64,000 nt of DNA from NCBI GenBank assembly GCA_003136315.1, contig PLDW01000088.1, positions 30,723-94,722 of the forward strand, read 5' to 3'. Positions 43,554-52,016 of the stretch are shown here, piece by piece. The DNA is from Gemmataceae bacterium (GTDB lineage Bacteria; Planctomycetota; Planctomycetia; Gemmatales; Gemmataceae). Each line of letters begins with the position of its first letter. Position 1 is the stretch's first letter. Below the pieces are notes generated by a model. That model was not told the DNA's origin. It ran no database searches and worked only from the letters and a program-made list of their open reading frames with translations. The translations under genes and the position numbers were made by a program.

Positions 43554-46500
43554 TCATTGCAAGATCGAGTTTAACGGTGCCCATTGCGTCAACCCGAATA
43601 CAGTGGTGTATCCGATGAGGACATTTCCGGTGATTGCCAATCCCCAGATATCCATGAGGCCCCCCTGCGGGTAGAGGATCAGGCTGGGGTGGCGGCTGGT
43701 TCCACTGTTGAGAACCAGATTGCCGGTCAATGCGCTTGGTCCGCGAGCGATCTCCTTGTTGCCGCCGCTGGTCGATATCAGCCCCACGGGCAGATTGGGC
43801 GACCGGCCGCGGAGTTCGTTTGAGGCCAGGATGAGAGACGTGCTGGTGCTGAACCCATCAGCAACCTGCCGACTCAGGAGCAGCGCCAGGGCCGTGCCAG
43901 TGAGTGTGGAGTGGGACAGGATCACATCGATTCGGTTGTCGGTCACACTCAGCGACAGCACTCCCGATTGGCCCCCCTCGTTCGTCTGCTGAGCTGCCCT
44001 CTCCCCTGCAGGCCACGGAAACAACCCCAACCAGTAAATGGGTATGATTTCCCAGAAGCGAATCATCTCTCCGATATGTTCTTCCCAACTATTTTGATAG
44101 AGAGGGACAGAAATTTCGCAGGGACAGGCGAAATCGGATGCCTCCAACCAGAACCCAGCAAAACAATCCGACATACGGTTGCCCCGAACCTGGAGCGATC
44201 CGATCTCGGCATGAACGAGGATCCCAAGGGTCAGGTTGCGGAATTCGCAATCATCGATCGCGCCGTCGAGGACAGCGCCAATGCTCTCCCCGTCCTCGGA
44301 CCAGGAGCCCATCGCAAGGAACCCATAGAGGGCAACGAACTCTGGCGGGCCGTGATCTCGCGGACTGTGCCTGCCCGCGTGTTGCCGTAAGTGTTCGGTG
44401 AAGGAACCCGTAGAGCCGGGGGGTGTTGGGGGAGGAGTTGGGGGTGCGGGAGGAGGGGCTGTTGTCGCTGCTTCCCGGCCCCGCCCCCGCCCCCGCTGTC
44501 CGGGGCTGGCTCGTTGCGGCGGGTCGGCGACAAGCGGAGCTGCCGCCGCGGCCGCGATGGTTGTGGTGGATGACAGCGGAGTGACCGTCGGGTGCCTGTC
44601 GGACTCGAACCGGCAACCCCGGATGACAAGACCGCGGCAGTCACCTTCGGCAAAGACGCCCGTTCCGAAGGTAGTCGAGTGCGGTCGTGGGGAATAGCCG
44701 AATCGGCATCCTTCGATTGTCACGTCGCGAGAGCCGGCCACGCGAATGCCGATCATGCTCAGGAGTTTCGTGTCGTGTGTGATTATGGCGCCCAGCGAGC
44801 TGCCGCGTCGCCCACTGAGGGCCGTCGCCAGCGGGACGCTGGGCAGTTCGAACCACAAGTGATGCAGACTCACGCTTTCCGCACCCGCGAGGACGATGAG
44901 CCCGTCAAGGAACATCGTGGGGTCAGCCGTGAGGGCAGCCTGCAACGTCGCTCCGCCTGATGACGACTTGAGGACCAGCTGCGAATGTCGGCGGCTCAGA
45001 CGCAACGGTTGCGGCAGAGAGTAAATTCCGGGAGTGAAGCAAATGCAGACGACCTGCCCTTTGCCGACAGCGTGATCGATAATGTCTTGCAAGCGAAAGG
45101 CGTCGGACGGCCCGACCCTGATCGTGCAGCAGCCGTCGGGGTTGTGATTGGGGTTGGGGATGGGGATGGGGATGGGGTGTGACTGCGTCAGCACGCCGTT
45201 CAAACAGCATTGGAGGTTGTAGACAGTCGTGGTCAGTGTCGTCAAGTTCTCGAAGGAGGAGCGGCAGTCGTGGATGACGGCCGCCGGCGCAGAGAAAGCT
45301 GGGGTCGAGACTGAGACGGAATTGCTCGAGACCCAGTCGATCACGGCGAGGGGGCAGACCCATTGCCGTGGGCCGTCGGGCGATTGTGGGCCAGTGAGGA
45401 ACCGTTCCGGATAGATGGCCTGCGGTGTGCTGGGGCGCACTGCGAACAGCCAGAACGCTCCGGATGGCAGGGCCGCGCCCTTTGCAGCGGTGGCCGGTTG
45501 CGTGATCGTGACCTGGAGACCCGGCGACAATGCCTGCGGCGTTGGGTCGGTCAGGATGACCGGGGTGGTCGACGACGGATCGAATGACTGCTGGCCCACC
45601 CAGACACGCAGAAACAGCGGGTTCGAGTCGTTTGTGAATTGCGATGGCAGTGCCGAATTGAGGATAAGTGAGTTTTGGCCGCTGTTGTAGCTGGCGACTG
45701 TGGTGACATAACCTGTCGCTTCCGCGACACAGCGGATGATTGTCCGCTGGCCGGTCGGGTCGGTCTGGTCGGGCTCGGTGCCCAGGATTGTTGCCGTCCG
45801 CAGCACCTCGACACACTGATTTGTCGCCGGGTTGTGGAAGGCATCGACCGGGGGCTGGCTCAGTTGCAGGGTCGTGCCAGTCGAGTTGACGCTGACGCGA
45901 TAGAGGGAGCTGGCATTATCGTACCCCCAAAGCAAGCTGGGACTGCCACCGCTGCTGCCGGGGTTGGCGATCATGACGCGGATCAGTTGATTCTCGGCCC
46001 CGAGGTAGCCACCCTGCGCAACCGGGTCGCAGGGGTTGGAGGTTGAAATTGCTCCTGTGAAGCCGACTTGTAGCGCCACCTGTGGCAACAATCGCATCGT
46101 TGCCGGGTCGAACAAATAGCCCCGAAGGCCCCAGTCGGTTTGGGCGTTGACCAGCGCTGTCGTGCAATCAGTACCGGCGACCCCGAGGCGAACGATCCGC
46201 CGGCGCAACCGCACGCGCTGCGACGTGTCGGGGCCACCAAGCGCCACGTCGAGCAAGTCGGGATCCTCGACGGAGCCGACTTCTTGCTCGGAGGCATGCA
46301 GGTAAATGAATTCGTACTGCGGGGTAGGGTGGGATGCACTGCCTGACGAGAACGGGTTGGGCGGGTTGAGCCAGTCGGGCTGCTGAAAGTAACTCAGTGG
46401 TGGCAGCGGCGGGGCGAGGGCGTCGAAAACGATGCGCTGGCCACCGACGTACATGGTGCCGGGGTTGATGAGGAAATCCCACGGCTGTGGGGACGAGAAG

Positions 46501-46739
46501 CTGACCGATGCCGATGCCGTGACGGATTGTCCGGAGGGTGGCACGCTGATGGCGAGGCCGTCGTTGGGCGTCCCGCACGGGCCGATCTCGTCCAGGGCGT
46601 CGGCAGCAATGCGGCCGTTGACAAGATCCTGCATCGCGTTGAAATCGCGGTCCAGGATGACTCGGCCCTGCTGCATGACCACCGCCTTGTAATGCTGGCG
46701 GAGATCGCCTGTCGGGGGTCTGGTCAGGTCGCTGGGCAT
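43554..46739 (-). CDS. DUF6519 protein with beta-helix, possible eCIS fibre or baseplate appendage
   Basis: A 1061-residue protein starting MPSDLTRPPTG with AAAGGA upstream of 46739. Residues 1-150 match DUF6519 (LRQHYKAVVMQQGRVILDRDFN), a domain frequent in eCIS loci. Residues about 550-900 have right-handed parallel beta-helix periodicity (CICFTPGIYSLPQPL, DVTIEGCRFGYS, GLVIRGCRFESD, IDDCEFRNLTLGILV, VRGNRMSDC), the fold of many phage tailspikes. A Gly/Pro/Thr-rich linker (about 730-790) splits the helix. No dedicated Afp13-like fibre gene is present, so this is a candidate receptor-binding or surface-contact protein. Confidence 0.78.
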   Translation of the reverse strand: MPSDLTRPPTGDLRQHYKAVVMQQGRVILDRDFNAMQDLVNGRIAADALDEIGPCGTPNDGLAISVPPSGQSVTASASVSFSSPQPWDFLINPGTMYVGGQRIVFDALAPPLPPLSYFQQPDWLNPPNPFSSGSASHPTPQYEFIYLHASEQEVGSVEDPDLLDVALGGPDTSQRVRLRRRIVRLGVAGTDCTTALVNAQTDWGLRGYLFDPATMRLLPQVALQVGFTGAISTSNPCDPVAQGGYLGAENQLIRVMIANPGSSGGSPSLLWGYDNASSLYRVSVNSTGTTLQLSQPPVDAFHNPATNQCVEVLRTATILGTEPDQTDPTGQRTIIRCVAEATGYVTTVASYNSGQNSLILNSALPSQFTNDSNPLFLRVWVGQQSFDPSSTTPVILTDPTPQALSPGLQVTITQPATAAKGAALPSGAFWLFAVRPSTPQAIYPERFLTGPQSPDGPRQWVCPLAVIDWVSSNSVSVSTPAFSAPAAVIHDCRSSFENLTTLTTTVYNLQCCLNGVLTQSHPIPIPIPNPNHNPDGCCTIRVGPSDAFRLQDIIDHAVGKGQVVCICFTPGIYSLPQPLRLSRRHSQLVLKSSSGGATLQAALTADPTMFLDGLIVLAGAESVSLHHLWFELPSVPLATALSGRRGSSLGAIITHDTKLLSMIGIRVAGSRDVTIEGCRFGYSPRPHSTTFGTGVFAEGDCRGLVIRGCRFESDRHPTVTPLSSTTTIAAAAAAPLVADPPQRASPGQRGRGRGREAATTAPPPAPPTPPPTPPGSTGSFTEHLRQHAGRHSPRDHGPPEFVALYGFLAMGSWSEDGESIGAVLDGAIDDCEFRNLTLGILVHAEIGSLQVRGNRMSDCFAGFWLEASDFACPCEISVPLYQNSWEEHIGEMIRFWEIIPIYWLGLFPWPAGERAAQQTNEGGQSGVLSLSVTDNRIDVILSHSTLTGTALALLLSRQVADGFSTSTSLILASNELRGRSPNLPVGLISTSGGNKEIARGPSALTGNLVLNSGTSRHPSLILYPQGGLMDIWGLAITGNVLIGYTTVFGLTQWAPLNSILQ

Positions 46740-46824
46740 GGGTTGGTCCTTTGCAAACCTGGGCCTTACAGCCACTCGCCGGTGACTCCGGAGAGAGGGG
46801 TTGGGGTGAGCAGCGGTACGAGCT

Positions 46825-49335
46825 TCAGGTGACGTAAATGAGAACCGGGACCAGCCCGGCCGGCATGTACTCCTGATACTTGATCAGCAACCCCCGCTCC
46901 TTGATGGGGTTCATGTCGCGGGCAAAAGCGCCCATCTCGGAGCCGTCCTCCGCCCCCGCCAGGATTGTCGGCGGAGAAGGTGGGGCCGGACCGGGCGGCG
47001 GCAGGATCGCGGCGTCCGCGGTCGGCAGTAATTGGCCGTAGCCGGGCTGCCCGAAATCGGTGGACGTGAACAGCGGCGCCCCCTGTGGGATGGAAGCGCT
47101 TTCGAACTGCCGCGGCAGGACACTCCCGGCGGCCCAGGCTGTGAAACGGACACAACCGTGCTGAGTGTCGTCCACCTGCGCCAGTTCGCGGAGGATGCAC
47201 TCGCTGGCCTGGAGTCGGTGGACCACGACACGTCCCAGGACGGTGCAGCGGGACAGATTCACATCGCCGTTGGTCAAGGCCAGGGCAGCATCGGCCAGCG
47301 CTTCTGGCAATGCGTCATCCAGCAGGCTACGGTTGAGGTCCGGCGCCGGGGTGGAGAAGCCAGTGGGCTGTTCCTGGAGCAGTTGCAGCGTCGCCGCGGA
47401 GAGTGGCACGCCTTGAAACGCCTGGGGGTTGTAGATCGATGGCCCTGCCAGCAGGGCGTTGATCTGGTCCAGGATCGCATCGAGCATGCTCTGTGGCACG
47501 TGTTGCGGCGACCACGACCCCAGCCCGCTGAGCAGTTCGAAGAGGCCGGGTGCGAGTTGACGCAGATACCCCATGAGGGCACCTCCCCCGGTGAGCAACT
47601 GCTCGATGAGCCCGAAGAGATCCTTGATGTCGTCGGGCTCAACCTGCCAGCCTCTGGCGGTCGGAATCGCCTGGAGGATGCTGTTGGTCACCGAGAGTGT
47701 CTCGACTTGCCCGGCACCACGGGTGTGGATGGGTCCGGTGATGCTGCGGTCGATGGTGAGAGTGCCGACCGTCCCCTCGATCCACAAGCGGCACGGTACC
47801 AGGTGGCGGCCATCTGCAGCGACTGCGAACACGCCTGAGCCTGCCTTGGTGGGGGAACTGCCCGGGTCGAGGGTGCAGCAACTGAGGGTGACGCAATCGA
47901 AGGTGCCGTCCAGGACGATGTCGGTCCCGCTGAGGAATAGCCCGTCGAGCACCAGGCAGTTCGCGGGGGCAGCAGTAGTCGCAGCCTGACCGGTGAATTT
48001 CCACCGCTCCCTGGGGCCGCCGCGCGGCGTGGGGCGGATGACGGGGCGCTGCTTGACCCCCGCCCGGACAGTCAGTTGCCCCAGCACCGACACATCGTTC
48101 ACCTTGGTGTAGGTGAGAGAATCGGCGATGGTTGCGGTCCCCGCTGCCGGGATGGCATTGCTGCCGGTCAGTGCCGTGCTGCCGCCTCCCGAGTACGGCG
48201 GCACCTGTGGGGATGGAGCGGGTGGGAGGGTCTGTCCCACGCGACGGTCATATGGCCCTGCGCCGATCTCGGAAGGAAAACCGTAATAGTAAATCGTCCA
48301 GTACTGTTGCGACGCCGATACAGGGCAAGAGAACGATGCCGAAGCCTGGCCCTGGATGAAGAAGCGACCACTGGGTGGCCGGACCTGGAGACAGTCCAGC
48401 GGCAACGCCGAGGCGTTCGGGGCTGGCGATGCAAACACTCCCAACACGCCGTGATAGAGCGAAGCTGCCCCTTCCGCATCGAACAATGCCTGGCTAATCG
48501 GCGTCGGCAGTTGTTCCTCGGAGGGTGACACCCAGTTGTCGCCGTAGTCGGCCGCGATGCGGGAGGCAGCGAACAGCGGGATATCACGGCCGGTGGGGTC
48601 AAAGGTGTACCATCCAGGAGCGTTGTGGACGTGGACCGGTGTCGTGGGGCCGACTCTGAAACTGGTGAGCCGCCAGAGGAAGACACCGAGCCGCGGGATG
48701 CCGTACCAGCCGACTCGGCCCTGGCCCTGGCGGAAGTCGGCTGTGTGGAAGAACTCGTCGAATGCCGTGTCAGCCATCGTTGCACCGTTCACGTTGCGGA
48801 GGTCGGCGAGCCCGCCGATGCCCGTTCCCGTCAGGGAACCGACCAGCCCCTCCGCGGCCTGGAGCACCGCGATGTCGTCACCGGGCGCACTGGAGAGACC
48901 GATCTCCGGGTCCAGGCTGTGACGTGACCGGCCCAGTCGACGGAAGAATTCGACGACCTTGGCGTCCCAGCCGGTGATATTGGCGGCGATCTCCTCCAGC
49001 ACGCCCAGAGTCCCCTTGCGACGGCGGTAGTAGATCGTCCGGGCCACATCGATCCGCTGGCTGCGGGTGTCGAGGCCGGTCACCAGGTTCGTCGCTAGCA
49101 GGTCGCCGATGTACGGAATCACCCAGTCGTCGCACGTCTCGATCGACTGGTCCTCCCACAGGCGGTCGATGCTGCGGCGGAGAATGGCAGCCTGAGCACC
49201 GATACGGTTGACCAGTTCGCGGAGCGGGCCATTGGCGTTGTATTGGTCGGTGTCCAGCGCCCGATAGATCGCCGGCAGGAGCGCCCAGAGCTTGTTGGCG
49301 TAGTAGGTCTCGTAGTTGTCCTGGTCGTCGATCAT
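46825..49335 (-). CDS. Baseplate wedge gpI-like protein (Afp12-like) with beta-helix extension
   Basis: An 836-residue protein whose ATG at 49335 overlaps the preceding stop. The N-terminal ~170 residues are tail protein I-like: LLPAIYRALDTDQYNANGPL, RSIDRLWEDQSIETCDDWVIPYIGDLLAT, RRRKGTLGVLEEIAANITGWDAKVVEFF. The middle is beta-rich. From about 430 there is right-handed beta-helix periodicity (CLVLDGLFLSGTDIVLDGTFDCVTLSCCTLDPG, LWIEGTVGTLTIDRSI) interrupted by helices near 580-640. gpI/Afp12 connects wedge and fibre, so a fused beta-helix could replace a fibre attachment. Confidence 0.85.
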   Translation of the reverse strand: MIDDQDNYETYYANKLWALLPAIYRALDTDQYNANGPLRELVNRIGAQAAILRRSIDRLWEDQSIETCDDWVIPYIGDLLATNLVTGLDTRSQRIDVARTIYYRRRKGTLGVLEEIAANITGWDAKVVEFFRRLGRSRHSLDPEIGLSSAPGDDIAVLQAAEGLVGSLTGTGIGGLADLRNVNGATMADTAFDEFFHTADFRQGQGRVGWYGIPRLGVFLWRLTSFRVGPTTPVHVHNAPGWYTFDPTGRDIPLFAASRIAADYGDNWVSPSEEQLPTPISQALFDAEGAASLYHGVLGVFASPAPNASALPLDCLQVRPPSGRFFIQGQASASFSCPVSASQQYWTIYYYGFPSEIGAGPYDRRVGQTLPPAPSPQVPPYSGGGSTALTGSNAIPAAGTATIADSLTYTKVNDVSVLGQLTVRAGVKQRPVIRPTPRGGPRERWKFTGQAATTAAPANCLVLDGLFLSGTDIVLDGTFDCVTLSCCTLDPGSSPTKAGSGVFAVAADGRHLVPCRLWIEGTVGTLTIDRSITGPIHTRGAGQVETLSVTNSILQAIPTARGWQVEPDDIKDLFGLIEQLLTGGGALMGYLRQLAPGLFELLSGLGSWSPQHVPQSMLDAILDQINALLAGPSIYNPQAFQGVPLSAATLQLLQEQPTGFSTPAPDLNRSLLDDALPEALADAALALTNGDVNLSRCTVLGRVVVHRLQASECILRELAQVDDTQHGCVRFTAWAAGSVLPRQFESASIPQGAPLFTSTDFGQPGYGQLLPTADAAILPPPGPAPPSPPTILAGAEDGSEMGAFARDMNPIKERGLLIKYQEYMPAGLVPVLIYVT

Positions 49336-52016
49336 GACGCCGTCTCCTGGTTCAGGGTGAAGTGGCTGGCGTCGTCGGGCAGGAACAGATACGCCCCCTC
49401 GCCGGGATCGTGCCGCTGGCCGCAGCAACTCGACGGCGTAACGGTGACAGGCTCCGGGAGCGGGAGCCCTCCACTGCCGATTCGCAGCATCGTGACGTAG
49501 GTCTGGGGAACAAGCTGGGTCGTGACCACGAATTGGAGCGAGTGGACTGCGACAACGCCGGACACCGCCAGACAGGCAGTGTAAACCTGGCTGTCGTAGA
49601 AGACCTGCCCGATGTCGACGACGTTGACCCCAAGCAGCCCGACATCGGGGTCCAGCAGGGCAGTCTGGACAGCATTCATCACCGTCTGCGGCTGGTAAGT
49701 GGGGTCTGTCACGACGGTCAGGCTCAGGGTCATCACCACCGCCTGCGCCTGAACGACACGCGGCAGGCGGTTGGGGTCGGCGGTAGCGACGAGAGCGGCC
49801 TGTGCGGCGGCCACCGCGTTGGCATCATTGCCGACCCAAACGGTGACGCGCGGCCGCTGCGCGAGCGGGTCGAAGGAGACAGCGGCCTTGGCTCGCACAA
49901 CGCCTGGCGCCTGGGCAGCGATGGTCTGGTAATCATCAACCGAGACAGCGCGGTTAAAGGTCAGGACGGATTGCGGTGCCAGTTGCTTGACTAAACTCGG
50001 CGGGTCGGGGTCGGAGCCGCCGCCGACGGCCACGGGGTTGAGCACACTCCGCAGACCGGGCACTGGCTTGAGGACAACCGTGAGCGAGCCGGCGGCTGGC
50101 GAGGCCGCACCGCTGCCGTAGCGGTAACTGGCCACGACATTGTTGACGCCAGTCGGCAGCAAGGCCCCGTTCTGCCCGTCGCCGAAAACGACATGTGTCA
50201 TGTTTTGGTCGTCCTCGCGGGTCACGTAGACCGTGGCGTTCGGGGCCTGGCCATAAAAGCTGGGCACTTCAGTCCACTCCTGGCCGTTGACCAAAACGCT
50301 CACCGTGCTGCTGTAGTTATCGCCCGAGGTCGAATTGCCGTTTTGCAGATAGGTGACGGGAGAGTTTTGCAAGGTGAAGTCCTGCCCCGCAACGAGGGGG
50401 TTACCGCTGCCGAGTACCTCGTTTGCCACTGTTTTGCCGCGTGTCACCGCCAACAGGTTGAAGAGCATCTGCAAGGGCGGCACCAGGACAGGCGCGGGGT
50501 CCACCAGATGCAGGGTGGTCGAGGTGTCCACGACCCCGATGGCGCCATTCCCGTTGACATCCTGGACCAACACCGAGGTGTTGGCGGGGACAGTGAGCGG
50601 CTGTGTGGACGGTGTGGGAGGCAACTGCAGGCTGACGGAGGGAGTCGTCGTGTCGACTGTGGCAGTCCCACCGACAGTTGGCGCGGCCTCCACGATCAAG
50701 TTACCCACGGCTTTCCAGCCGTAGCGCACGAGGAATGACGGCCGTGTCGCCATGCTGTCCGTCGGCGGGGTGTTCAACTGGCAGCCGAATGTGATCTGCG
50801 TGTGCAGCATCGCAATCGGCACTGCCGCGGGGCTCGGGCTTGAGACGGAAACCGAGGCCGACAGGAGGGGGGGAGGCACTGACGGATCAACACTCCCATT
50901 AATAATCTGGGTGCCTGGGATGTAGCCCTCGGGATTGGCATACCAGACGGCCTCTGTCGTCTTCGTGACAGTCCCGAACTGCGGCGGCGGCTGGCCATTG
51001 GGAAGAAATTCAAAGACGATCGGATCGCCGATTTTTATGCTGCGGACCACTGACGCCAAATCAACCTGAAGTTGGAATGGGATTTGGGGTGATGCGGGGA
51101 GTCCGGGTACCAGTTGTACAATTTTGGAAGCACTAGCTGGATACTGCCAAACCTGAGAGAATAAATCTGTTCTTAATAATTGATATTGCGTTACATCCTG
51201 AATTGACAGCACCTGCGTGTCAACAGTTGGGTCAAATGTGATGTGTGTGATGGGGTTCCTGAGCGGGTCGGTGTCCGGTGTGACGCCAGTCACCGTCGCC
51301 ACGGCAGACACGGTCGCGCTGGACTTGAGCTTCGGCATGAGCAGTACGCGGTCGCCGACCTTGACTGCCGACACCGTGCCCGCGAGGACGATACCACCGT
51401 CTTGAGAGATTCCGACCGGCGTCGCGCTCGGCACCGGAATCACGTTCGCAATGCCCTGAATCGCAGGGGTGCCAGGGGGGGCGATGAGTGGCGTGATGGT
51501 GATGTCGTTTGTCAGCTCGAAGATTTGCGGCTGTTGACCGGGGCCGGGCTTGCTCTGGACCTGGAACCCTGCGGATAGGGTGAATGGGTTCGGGCCAACG
51601 GCCAGCGCTGCCAGCGTGCCGGTGGCACCGATGCCAGGTCGCGGGCGGTAGCCGAGTAGGCGGATCAAATGGTTGACGCTTTCCCGGAGGTAGGCCGTGC
51701 CCAGGTACGCCTCATTGGCCACGCGCTCGTTGTAAAACGTCAGTATGTCGGCCAGGTAAGCCCACCACTCGATCATCTGCACAGCCAGGTCGCCCGAGGC
51801 ACCCGGCCGCCAGAGTTGAGTGATGTTCCCCTGGCTGTCGGTGCTGCTTAGGACCGTTTCGCCAGGGAGTGGTTGCAGCAGGGCCTCGCGGAAACTGGTG
51901 TAATCGCCGACGCGGTAGGCGAGGGTTGTCAATCCCGGCAGGTTGAAAATCGTCTGCGGGAAGGTGAACCCGCTACACGGGCAGACTGGCGTCTGATCGG
52001 TGTCGCAGCAGTTCAT
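49332..52016 (-). CDS. Second gp6/J-like baseplate assembly protein
   Basis: An 894-residue protein. Its N-terminus has a Cys cluster (NCCDTDQTPVCPC) and RPGASGDLAVQMIEWWAYLADILTFYNERVANEAYLGTA, the recognisable start of eCIS 'putative baseplate assembly protein' members. Its C-terminal half has the gp6/GpJ core (LTFNRAVSVDDYQTIAAQAPGVVRAKAAVS, NAVQTALLDPDVGLLGVNVVDIGQVFYDSQVY), which forms the wedge ring. Both start and stop overlap neighbours by ATGA, so expression is tightly coupled to the first gp6-like gene and gpI. Confidence 0.9.
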   Translation of the reverse strand: MNCCDTDQTPVCPCSGFTFPQTIFNLPGLTTLAYRVGDYTSFREALLQPLPGETVLSSTDSQGNITQLWRPGASGDLAVQMIEWWAYLADILTFYNERVANEAYLGTAYLRESVNHLIRLLGYRPRPGIGATGTLAALAVGPNPFTLSAGFQVQSKPGPGQQPQIFELTNDITITPLIAPPGTPAIQGIANVIPVPSATPVGISQDGGIVLAGTVSAVKVGDRVLLMPKLKSSATVSAVATVTGVTPDTDPLRNPITHITFDPTVDTQVLSIQDVTQYQLLRTDLFSQVWQYPASASKIVQLVPGLPASPQIPFQLQVDLASVVRSIKIGDPIVFEFLPNGQPPPQFGTVTKTTEAVWYANPEGYIPGTQIINGSVDPSVPPPLLSASVSVSSPSPAAVPIAMLHTQITFGCQLNTPPTDSMATRPSFLVRYGWKAVGNLIVEAAPTVGGTATVDTTTPSVSLQLPPTPSTQPLTVPANTSVLVQDVNGNGAIGVVDTSTTLHLVDPAPVLVPPLQMLFNLLAVTRGKTVANEVLGSGNPLVAGQDFTLQNSPVTYLQNGNSTSGDNYSSTVSVLVNGQEWTEVPSFYGQAPNATVYVTREDDQNMTHVVFGDGQNGALLPTGVNNVVASYRYGSGAASPAAGSLTVVLKPVPGLRSVLNPVAVGGGSDPDPPSLVKQLAPQSVLTFNRAVSVDDYQTIAAQAPGVVRAKAAVSFDPLAQRPRVTVWVGNDANAVAAAQAALVATADPNRLPRVVQAQAVVMTLSLTVVTDPTYQPQTVMNAVQTALLDPDVGLLGVNVVDIGQVFYDSQVYTACLAVSGVVAVHSLQFVVTTQLVPQTYVTMLRIGSGGLPLPEPVTVTPSSCCGQRHDPGEGAYLFLPDDASHFTLNQETAS

